A DNA stretch of 5,070 nucleotides, taken from assembly GCA_025774405.1 (NCBI GenBank), contig JALGWB010000182.1:1-5070 (forward strand), read 5' to 3'. Both the position numbers and the translations under genes were made by a program. This document shows, in pieces, positions 1 through 5,070 of this stretch. Below the pieces are notes generated by a model, which did no database searches, was not told the origin of the DNA, and saw only the letters and a program-made list of their open reading frames with translations. This DNA comes from a bacterium (GTDB taxonomy: Bacteria > Arandabacterota > Arandabacteria > Arandabacterales > Arandabacteraceae). Positions within the stretch are counted from its first letter, which is position 1; every line of letters starts with the position of its first letter.

Positions 1-2570
1 GGACCGAGTTTCTCATACCTGGGTGTAACCTCGTATGAAACATATGCTGAAAGGTCATCATCCAATTGCACATGCTTGATGTTGACCTCCTCCTTGAGAT
101 GAGGAAGCAATTCATCAAAGTAACCTCTGTCAACCTTCTCCTTGAGTGAAAGCCGCGCCTCTGAAAGGGGCTGCTTGATCTTTATCTTGACCCTGTTTCT
201 GGCTGCTCTTATCAGACTCGTACTCCGCATTACGGCAGCCATTGCAGATTCAAGCTTCTTATCCACCAGCGACTCGTCAGCCTCAGGATAGCCGGTCAGA
301 TGAACACTTGGTTGAGCATGTTCTTCCACAGGTGTGACAAGATGCCGGTATATCTCTTCAGCAACAAAAGGCAGGAAGGGTGCAATCAACCTTGCCAGGG
401 TTACGGATACATCATCGATCACAAATTCCTGAATAGCCCGGGCAGCCCGCGTGATCTCATAATGTTCGAGTTCAGTATCAACATAAGTGATGAGCGAGTT
501 GAGACTGGATATCAGCCACCTGTCCATGAGTGTACGTTCACCAACCGGCACCCTATCACTGCGTGGATCGAAGCAATCGATATTGGCATAGAGTGAGAAG
601 AAGGCCACAACATTTCTCAAGGTACCAAGCATCTTGCGAGCAACATCCACAACCTGCTCAATGCTGAAACGCTTGGGCAGCCAGATAGGGGAAGTGGCAT
701 AAAGATACCATCGCAGGGGATCGGCACCGGTCCTCGATATCACATCCCATGGCGCAATCACGTTGCCCCTGGACTTGCTCATCTTCTGCCCGGTTTCATC
801 GAGGATAAGTTCGGCAACCATGACATTCTTGAAGCTTGGCTGATGGGACATGAAAGTCGATATCGCCAGCAGCGAATAGAACCAACCCCTCGTCTGGTCA
901 ACTGCCTCACAGATAAAATCAGCCGGGAACTGGTTCTCGAAGAGATCTACATTCTCAAATGGGTAGTGATATTGAGCATAGGGCATGCCACCTGTATCAA
1001 ACCAGCAGTCAATGACTTCTGGAGTGCGCTCCATGATTCCACCACAGGAACATCTTATCTTGACACCGTCAATCGTGGGGCGGTGCAGATCGATCTCTTC
1101 AGGCATCTCAGCAGCAAGCTCTTTCAGTTCTTCCAGGCTCCCGATGCATCTCTGGCTATCGCATGAGGTGCAAATCCAGATGTTAAGTGGCGTACCCCAG
1201 TAACGCTCTCGGCTCAGTGCCCAATCAACATTGTTCTCAAGCCATTGCCCGAATCTGTTGTAGCCATACTCCTTGGGATACCAGCTTATGGTCTTGTTCA
1301 GATCTATCATTTCATCCTTAAAGGCCGTCGTCTTGACGTACCATGATGGGTGGGCATAGTAGATCAACGGTGAGTCGCAGCGCCAGCAGAAAGGATATGT
1401 ATGTAGGACCTTCTCGGCTCTCAAAAGGAGTCCCTTTCTGTCGAGGTCACTGATGATATCGTCATTGGCATCGATTACGAAGCGACCCTTCCAGGGCTTG
1501 ATCTCTTCATTGAAACAACCATCGTCCCTTACGGGGTTGACGAAGGCAAGGTTCTCTTCTCTTCCAAGATTGTAATCGTCCTCACCAAAAGCAGGAGCAG
1601 TATGGACAAGTCCGGTTCCGTCCTCTGCACTGACGAAATCAGCTGCCACAACAACATGGGCACGCCCTTCAGCTCGAACGAAATCAAATGGAGGCTCATA
1701 GGACAGCCCAACCAGCTCAGTCCCCTTCATACGACCTACCACCTGGAAATCGTCGCCGAGAACAGCTTTTACCCGATCCTCGGCAACGATGAGTTGTTCG
1801 CCATGATAGTCAACCTTGAGGTATGTCAGATCAGGATGAACGGCAACTGCGATGTTGGATATCAAAGTCCAGGGTGTAGTTGTCCAGATCAGCAGGGAGG
1901 TTGCTGGGTCCTGCTTGAGCTTGAATCTGACATAGATGGATGGATCTTCCTTTTCATCATAGCCCTGGGATACTTCATGGCTCGAAAGCGGTGTGCCGCA
2001 GCGCGCACAATACGGCAGCACCTTATACCCTTTGTAGATAAGACCTGCATCCCACATCTTCTTTAAGATGTGCCAGATGGACTCGATGTACTCATTGGTG
2101 CAGGTTATGTATGGGTGATCAAGATCCAGCCAGAAGGCAATACGTCTGGTAAGTCGCACCCACTCTCGCTCGTATCTGAATACACTCTCCCTGCATTTCT
2201 TGTTGAAATTCTCAATGCCGTATTTTTCGATCTCCTCCTTACTGCGGATTTTGAGCTCCTTCTCGACCTCTATCTCCACAGGCAGCCCGTGCGTGTCCCA
2301 GCCAGCCTTGCGGAGCACCTGATAGCCTTTCATGGTCTTGTAGCGACAGATGAGGTCTTTAACCACTCTGGTTATCACATGATGCACGCCAGGCTCGCCA
2401 TTCGCCGTGGGCGGTCCCTCATAGAAGACGAATCTCTTTGAAGGAGACCTTTGCTGAATGCTCTTCTCAAAGATGCCGTTTTGTTCCCAGAAAGTCAGGA
2501 TACGCTCCTCGATCTCGGGGGCTACAACCTTGGAGGGCATCCTCTCAAAGATTGGTTTTCGCTGCTTCAT
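1..2570 (-). CDS. ileS: Isoleucyl-tRNA synthetase, type 2 (IleRS2), C-terminus cut by window edge
   Basis: This class I synthetase charges tRNA-Ile with isoleucine in the cytoplasm and hydrolyses mischarged valine. The frame is open from the ATG at 2570 to the left edge (856 codons). The type 2 family is usually about 1,040 residues, so roughly 190 C-terminal residues lie outside. Visible landmarks are GPPTANG at 52-58, the HIGH-equivalent GVHH at 61-64 (swapped form), a CARC zinc pair at 188/191, the editing-domain TTTPWTL at 230-236, HTAPAFGEDDY at 323-333 with the editing Asp at 332, CWRC at 395-398, CTSC at 467-470, WFDTGGMPYAQ, DQTRGWFYSLL and KMSKS at 596-600. AFGEDD in place of GHGPDD marks type 2. 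After residue 722 about 31 residues carrying the NWYxRRxRRRFW-like motif of the anticodon-binding domain are missing, in frame. The ATG overlaps the upstream stop as ATGA. Met11 (codon 2538-2540) is a less likely alternative start. Identity is secure; the missing segment may be real or an assembly error. Confidence 0.97.
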   Translation of the reverse strand, partial: MKQRKPIFERMPSKVVAPEIEERILTFWEQNGIFEKSIQQRSPSKRFVFYEGPPTANGEPGVHHVITRVVKDLICRYKTMKGYQVLRKAGWDTHGLPVEIEVEKELKIRSKEEIEKYGIENFNKKCRESVFRYEREWVRLTRRIAFWLDLDHPYITCTNEYIESIWHILKKMWDAGLIYKGYKVLPYCARCGTPLSSHEVSQGYDEKEDPSIYVRFKLKQDPATSLLIWTTTPWTLISNIAVAVHPDLTYLKVDYHGEQLIVAEDRVKAVLGDDFQVVGRMKGTELVGLSYEPPFDFVRAEGRAHVVVAADFVSAEDGTGLVHTAPAFGEDDYNLGREENLAFVNPVRDDGCFNEEIKPWKGRFVIDANDDIISDLDRKGLLLRAEKVLHTYPFCWRCDSPLIYYAHPSWYVKTTAFKDEMIDLNKTISWYPKEYGYNRFGQWLENNVDWALSRERYWGTPLNIWICTSCDSQRCIGSLEELKELAAEMPEEIDLHRPTIDGVKIRCSCGGIMERTPEVIDCWFDTGGMPYAQYHYPFENVDLFENQFPADFICEAVDQTRGWFYSLLAISTFMSHQPSFKNVMVAELILDETGQKMSKSRGNVIAPWDVISRTGADPLRWYLYATSPIWLPKRFSIEQVVDVARKMLGTLRNVVAFFSLYANIDCFDPRSDRVPVGERTLMDRWLISSLNSLITYVDTELEHYEITRAARAIQEFVIDDVSVTLARLIAPFLPFVAEEIYRHLVTPVEEHAQPSVHLTGYPEADESLVDKKLESAMAAVMRSTSLIRAARNRVKIKIKQPLSEARLSLKEKVDRGYFDELLPHLKEEVNIKHVQLDDDLSAYVSYEVTPRYEKLG

Positions 2571-3388
2571 AGCCTCCTTAGTACCTCTCTGACGAGTTTG
2601 GTGAGTTTGGGTTCAGCCTTCTGGGCTGCCTTGACTATCTCAACATGATCTGCTGGCTCAAGGGCATCCGGCAAACACATATCCGTTACCACTGACAGAC
2701 CAAGCACCTGCATGTTCATGTGCCGAGCCACTATAACTTCCGGTACGGTTGACATACCCACGGTATCGGCTCCAATTCCCCGCAAGAACCTGTATTCGGC
2801 TCTTGTCTCAAGATTGGGACCAGCAACACCAACGAATACACCACGATGAATTTTGATCTTCAAATCTATAGCAGTGCGTTCAGCGAGATCAAGAAGCTTT
2901 CGACTATATGGCTCAGACATATCGGGGAACCTTGGACCGATAGTGTCATCGTTTGGACCAATCAGTGGGTTATCCCCCATCAGATTTATGTGATCAGCTA
3001 TGAGCACAATATCCCCACGTTCGTAGAAAGGATTCATTCCGCCGACGGCATTTGAGACGATCAAGGTCCTGGCACCAAGATATCTCATGACCCGCAATGG
3101 AAAGGTCACCTGTTGCATTGAATAGCCTTCGTAGTAATGGCAGCGCCCATTCATCGCCACCACTTTCTTGCCCGAAAGTCTCCCAAGCACAAGTTCGCCG
3201 GAATGACCCAAAACGGTCGAAACAGGAAAGTGCGGTATGTCAGTGTAGGGGATTCGCACACCCTGCCTGATCTCTTTAGCAAGCCCTCCCAGACCTGTAC
3301 CAAGGATGATGGCAACCTGGGGTTTGATGGATGTCCTGGATTTGACCAGATTCCTCGCTTCGAGGATCTGCTTCTTAAGATCCGTCAT
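2567..3388 (-). CDS. punA: Purine nucleoside phosphorylase, trimeric (PunA/COG0005) family
   Basis: The enzyme cleaves purine ribonucleosides with phosphate to give the free base and ribose-1-phosphate, in cytoplasmic purine salvage. At 273 residues it is full length for the family. The phosphate and ribose sites are visible: GTGLGGL at 30-36 (Thr31 at the human Ser33 position), GHSGE at 61-65, NGRCHYYEGY at 80-89 (Arg82, His84, Tyr86), NAVGG at 113-117, GPNLETRAE at 190-198 with the base-binding Glu194, and GMSTVPEVIVARH at 211-223. His248 matches human His257, which contacts the ribose 5'-OH and argues for ordinary nucleosides over methylthioadenosine. Asp236 stands where 6-oxopurine-specific enzymes have Asn243; methylthioadenosine phosphorylases also have Asp there, so adenosine could be a substrate. 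The start is supported by AAGGAGG 8 bases upstream. Both ends overlap neighbours by ATGA, implying translational coupling between the DUF167 gene and ileS. Family is certain; substrate is not. Confidence 0.96.
   Translation of the reverse strand: MTDLKKQILEARNLVKSRTSIKPQVAIILGTGLGGLAKEIRQGVRIPYTDIPHFPVSTVLGHSGELVLGRLSGKKVVAMNGRCHYYEGYSMQQVTFPLRVMRYLGARTLIVSNAVGGMNPFYERGDIVLIADHINLMGDNPLIGPNDDTIGPRFPDMSEPYSRKLLDLAERTAIDLKIKIHRGVFVGVAGPNLETRAEYRFLRGIGADTVGMSTVPEVIVARHMNMQVLGLSVVTDMCLPDALEPADHVEIVKAAQKAEPKLTKLVREVLRRL
2573..2579 (-). promoter_or_regulatory. Ribosome binding site of ileS inside the phosphorylase 3' end
   Basis: AAGGAGG is a full anti-16S match lying in the Leu-Arg-Arg codons that end the phosphorylase gene. 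Only two bases separate it from the ileS ATG, shorter than usual. Together with the ATGA overlap this suggests re-initiation by ribosomes that have just terminated. Confidence 0.7.
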
Positions 3389-3687
3389 CTTGAAAGCCTC
3401 CTTTTCACTTCGTCATCATTCAGCCCAACAATCTTCAGTACCTTGTTGGTTGAAGTACTGCCACTTTCAATGGAAATATTTCTGACAGGTATTCTGAGCT
3501 GTTCCGCCACAACTCGAAGTAGCTCGATGTTGGCTCGCCCGCCCTCGGGTGCAGCCAGCACTCGCACCTTGAGCGTACCGTCATCCATCCAGCCAACAAC
3601 TCCGCCTTTGTGCGCCTTCGCTGAAACCCTTACCCTTATCGATGCCGACTTCTCCTCAGACTCTGAGACATTTTTGGACTCAGTCAT
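3385..3687 (-). CDS. yggU: DUF167 / YggU (UPF0235) family protein
   Basis: This is a small, conserved cytoplasmic protein of 100 residues whose biochemical role is not established in the family. The domain starts near residue 15 with a basic beta strand (ASIRVRVSAKAHKGG) and continues through DGTLKVRVLAAPEGGRAN at about 36-53. This matches the family core pattern of LKVR followed by a Pro, a Gly-rich turn and an invariant-like AN. It then has the SGSTSTNK segment near 75-82, where the family usually has SGxTSRxK. The first 14 residues are a polar, Ser/Glu-rich extension. The ATG at 3687 is the first possible start because an in-frame TAG lies seven codons upstream with no other start between. 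The ribosome site GGAGG is rather far away (12 bases). The last codons contain the phosphorylase ribosome site, and the stop overlaps that gene's ATG. DUF167 genes often sit beside yggS, divIVA or yggT genes, as here. Confidence 0.9.
   Translation of the reverse strand: MTESKNVSESEEKSASIRVRVSAKAHKGGVVGWMDDGTLKVRVLAAPEGGRANIELLRVVAEQLRIPVRNISIESGSTSTNKVLKIVGLNDDEVKRRLSR
3397..3403 (-). promoter_or_regulatory. Ribosome binding site of the purine nucleoside phosphorylase gene
   Basis: AAGGAGG lies within the last codons of the DUF167 gene, 8 bases before the phosphorylase ATG. Spacing is optimal, and it supports that start together with the ATGA overlap. Confidence 0.85.
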
Positions 3688-3763
3688 GGCTGATCCAAAC
3701 CTCCGCTATTGGGTTTAAGCCTATCCTACAAAATGGTTGTCGAGAAGAGAAAATCGGATGCCT
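3688..3763 (-). other. Intergenic spacer between divIVA and DUF167
   Basis: This 76-base gap is the longest complete non-coding stretch in the window. It has no convincing hairpin with a U tract and no clear -35/-10 pair. A TCGACA element is present, but no good -10 box follows at 16-18 bases. The only usable signal seen is the GGAGG before the DUF167 start. Read-through from divIVA is the simplest reading, but an internal promoter cannot be excluded. Confidence 0.5.
3700..3704 (-). promoter_or_regulatory. Probable ribosome binding site of the DUF167 gene
   Basis: GGAGG occurs 12 bases before the ATG at 3687. The spacing is long, but no other start codon exists between the in-frame TAG upstream and this ATG. 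Confidence 0.5.
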
Positions 3764-4273
3764 TTAAGTCTGTGATCCCTCACATACCGCGACCCCCCTC
3801 CCTTCCTCAGCACCCACCTTCCTTACTTGATCCTCAAGGCTGCACAGAAAGGTCAACTGACCTTCAAAGAGACTCCTGAGCTGACCGACCAAAGCCAGCG
3901 TCTTGCTCAAGGCATCGCTCCGGGCTCTTGCCAGGTCCTCAACTGAGCGCATTGCTTGTGAGATCCTCTCCTGCGCTTCAAGCTCAGCCTTGCTAATGAT
4001 ATTCTGAGCCTCCCGCTCAGCAGTTGCCTTCGCCTCGTCGCAAACCCTCTGGGCAGTAACCATTGTATCCCTCAGAGTCGCTTCCATCTGGCCATAGGTT
4101 TCAACCTTATGGCGAAGCACTGCAACTTCCTGCTCAAGCTGCTCCTTCTCCTTCAGCATTGCTTCCATGGAGTCAGCAATCGAATCCAGGAAATACTTTA
4201 CCTCTTCAGGATCGTAACCTCGAAAAGTTCGCCTGAAAATCTGGTTTCTAATATCGAGTGGGCTGATATTCAA
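3764..4273 (-). CDS. divIVA: DivIVA-family polar/septal coiled-coil protein
   Basis: DivIVA proteins bind curved membrane at poles and division septa and recruit division, cell-wall or chromosome-segregation partners. The N-terminal domain is clear: SPLDIRNQIFRRTFRGYD at 4-21, followed by EEVKYFLD. Phe17 and Arg18 fall at the same numbers as the membrane-inserting Phe-Arg pair of Bacillus subtilis DivIVA. Residues from about 30 to 150 are rich in Glu, Lys, Ala and Leu with heptad-like spacing and form the long coiled coil, including LRDTMVTAQRV at 67-77, a typical family segment. The 169 residues are normal for the family, with a short non-helical tail. The start is TTG, chosen because it places the N-terminus exactly as in the family and has AAGGGGG 8 bases upstream. 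No ATG or GTG lies between it and the upstream stop. The gene follows yggS by 33 bases, in the same frame. Which partners it recruits cannot be read from the sequence. Confidence 0.95.
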   Translation of the reverse strand: MNISPLDIRNQIFRRTFRGYDPEEVKYFLDSIADSMEAMLKEKEQLEQEVAVLRHKVETYGQMEATLRDTMVTAQRVCDEAKATAEREAQNIISKAELEAQERISQAMRSVEDLARARSDALSKTLALVGQLRSLFEGQLTFLCSLEDQVRKVGAEEGRGVAVCEGSQT

Positions 4274-4281
4274 TTTGGATG

Positions 4282-4288
4282 CCCCCTT
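4282..4288 (-). promoter_or_regulatory. Ribosome binding site fixing the TTG start of divIVA
   Basis: AAGGGGG lies 8 bases before the TTG at 4273. It is a G-rich variant of the consensus. It decides the start, because no ATG or GTG is available between the upstream stop and the conserved DivIVA N-terminus. Confidence 0.7.
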
Positions 4289-4292
4289 CCGT

Positions 4293-4305
4293 GCCCTCTC
4301 AGGGC
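4293..4305 (-). other. Small hairpin between yggS and divIVA
   Basis: In the RNA sense the sequence is GCCCT-GAG-AGGGC, a perfect 5-bp stem with a 3-base loop, starting just after the yggS stop codon. No run of U follows, so it is not an intrinsic terminator. It sits a few bases before the divIVA ribosome site and could mildly affect re-initiation, or it may be chance. Confidence 0.4.
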
Positions 4306-4306
4306 G

Positions 4307-4999
4307 CTAGAATTGCCTTGGTCCAAAGATCGCTGTCCCGATCCTCAGCATATTCGATCCCTCTTCGATTGCCCAGATATAGTCTGAGCTCATGCCCATC
4401 GACAGAAATCGCATCTCAACACCACTGATATGTGCAGCCTCAATTTGATCTGCAAGTCGGCGCAGGGTGGTGAAACCTGTTCTCACCACATTTTCATTTT
4501 CGGTAAAAGCGCCGATGGTCATGAGTCCTTTAACTCTGATATTGGTAAGTTGGGAAATCTCGGCAACAAGATCAAGGGTACTTGCAGGTGATACCCCAAA
4601 TTTGGTTTTCTCCCCGGATGTGTTCACCTCAACGAGCACATCCAGCGTGCGGCCAGCCTGAGCACATCTTCTCTCAATTTCCTGAGCCAGCTGTATGGAG
4701 TCCACCGACTGGATCATGTCAAACATCTCAATGGCCTTCTTGACCTTATTACGCTGGAGGTGTCCAACCATGTGCCACGAAACGTCACCCTTAACCTCAG
4801 TGATTTTCGAAGATGCCTCCTGGACCCTGTTTTCGCCGAGGATAGTTATACCGGCCTCGACAGCTTCCTGGATACGGCTCGGCGGGACAGTCTTGGTGAC
4901 AGCAACTGTGACTATCTCATCAGGATCCCGTCCGACCCTGGCGCACGCTTCCTCAATTCGCTCCCGCAGAAGCTTGATGTTTTCAGATATCGTTGACAT
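4307..4999 (-). CDS. yggS: PLP homeostasis protein (PLPBP), YggS/YlmE family
   Basis: This cytoplasmic pyridoxal-phosphate-binding protein helps balance vitamin B6 and amino/keto-acid pools; no catalytic reaction is firmly known for the family. It has 230 residues, the usual length, with the single alanine-racemase-like TIM-barrel fold. The PLP lysine is Lys36 in VAVTK, the same number as in E. coli YggS. Other family marks are GENRVQEA, WHMVGHLQRNKVKK, the VNTSGEKTKFGVSP segment, VKGLMTIGAF, and the C-terminal phosphate-binding LSMGMSSDYIWAIEEGSNMLRIGTAIFG. The ATG at 4999 gives the family-typical beginning MSTISENI with only a weak GGGA site upstream. An in-frame TTG at 5038 would add 13 residues with no family match and is less likely. 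In Gram-positive bacteria this gene stands at the head of the ylmE-sepF-ylmG-divIVA cluster, which fits the DivIVA gene next door. It is the first complete gene of the visible operon. Confidence 0.96.
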   Translation of the reverse strand: MSTISENIKLLRERIEEACARVGRDPDEIVTVAVTKTVPPSRIQEAVEAGITILGENRVQEASSKITEVKGDVSWHMVGHLQRNKVKKAIEMFDMIQSVDSIQLAQEIERRCAQAGRTLDVLVEVNTSGEKTKFGVSPASTLDLVAEISQLTNIRVKGLMTIGAFTENENVVRTGFTTLRRLADQIEAAHISGVEMRFLSMGMSSDYIWAIEEGSNMLRIGTAIFGPRQF

Positions 5000-5070
5000 T
5001 ATGAATCCCGCTTTCGCTACCGAAATCCAATGGTGCAAGATCTACCTGGACTCAGGCGGTCGGAAGCACT
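5000..5070 (-). other. Unassigned flank upstream of yggS
   Basis: In the minus direction all three frames contain a stop within these 71 bases. One frame is open from the edge for 17 codons and ends with TAG at 5017-5019. It could be the tail of an upstream gene, but the peptide is too short to identify. No recognisable promoter was found, so the operon may continue to the right. Confidence 0.3.

Noticed and set aside
300..1203. Plus-strand open frames of 98, 107 and 72 codons
   Set aside because: All are shadows of the continuous minus-strand ileS frame and encode no recognisable domain.
1529..1711. Minus-strand open frame of 60 codons
   Set aside because: It is an out-of-frame reading inside ileS, in the editing-domain region, with no independent support.
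1602..2441. Plus-strand open frames of 154 and 123 codons opposite ileS
   Set aside because: They lie exactly antisense, in codon register with ileS, whose motifs are unmistakable. They show no family resemblance, and their openness follows from ileS codon choice.
3137..3718. Plus-strand open frame of 193 codons
   Set aside because: It spans antisense across both the phosphorylase and DUF167 genes, which have clear motifs and ribosome sites. Its protein is low-complexity Ser/Thr/Leu-rich.
3715..3763. Promoter in the divIVA-DUF167 spacer
   Set aside because: A TCGACA -35-like element is present, but no acceptable -10 box lies at the right distance.
4293..4305. Hairpin after yggS as a terminator
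   Set aside because: It has only a 5-bp stem and no following U tract; divIVA starts 20 bases later.
5000..5038. 13-residue N-terminal extension of YggS from a TTG at 5038
   Set aside because: The extension has no family match, and the ATG at 4999 gives the standard N-terminus with the PLP lysine at position 36.

Overview
All five genes in this 5,070-base window lie on the minus strand, so transcription runs from the right edge to the left. In transcription order they are: a PLP-binding homeostasis protein (YggS/YlmE family), a DivIVA-family coiled-coil protein, a small DUF167/YggU protein, a trimeric-type purine nucleoside phosphorylase, and a type 2 isoleucyl-tRNA synthetase (IleRS2). The synthetase runs off the left edge and lacks its C-terminus. 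The genes are tightly packed. The last three are joined by two 4-base ATGA overlaps, and nothing resembling a terminator is seen, so the set looks like one operon.

The layout is a reduced and rearranged form of the ylmE-sepF-ylmG-ylmH-divIVA-ileS neighbourhood known from Gram-positive bacteria. SepF, YlmG/YggT and YlmH are absent between YlmE and DivIVA. DUF167 and a nucleoside phosphorylase sit between DivIVA and ileS. Base composition looks near 50% GC. DivIVA, IleRS2 and the phosphorylase subfamily together suggest a bacterium of the Chloroflexota (Dehalococcoidia-like) or a related anaerobic Gram-positive-type lineage. This placement is inferred from remembered family patterns and is not certain.

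Region by region: 1-2570 ileS (856 codons visible, open throughout); 2567-3388 phosphorylase; 3385-3687 DUF167; 3688-3763 spacer; 3764-4273 divIVA with a TTG start; 4274-4306 short spacer with a small hairpin; 4307-4999 yggS; 5000-5070 unassigned flank. No RNA genes, mobile elements, CRISPR arrays or long repeats were seen.

No new multi-gene system is evident; this is a housekeeping region. The unusual points are inside the proteins. (1) The IleRS has a swapped class I signature, GVHH instead of HIGH, a change linked to very high mupirocin resistance in some IleRS2 enzymes. (2) The same IleRS lacks about 31 residues of its anticodon-binding domain, including the conserved NWYxRRxRRRFW-like motif, with the frame intact. 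(3) The phosphorylase has Asp where 6-oxopurine-specific enzymes have Asn, so its base preference is open.
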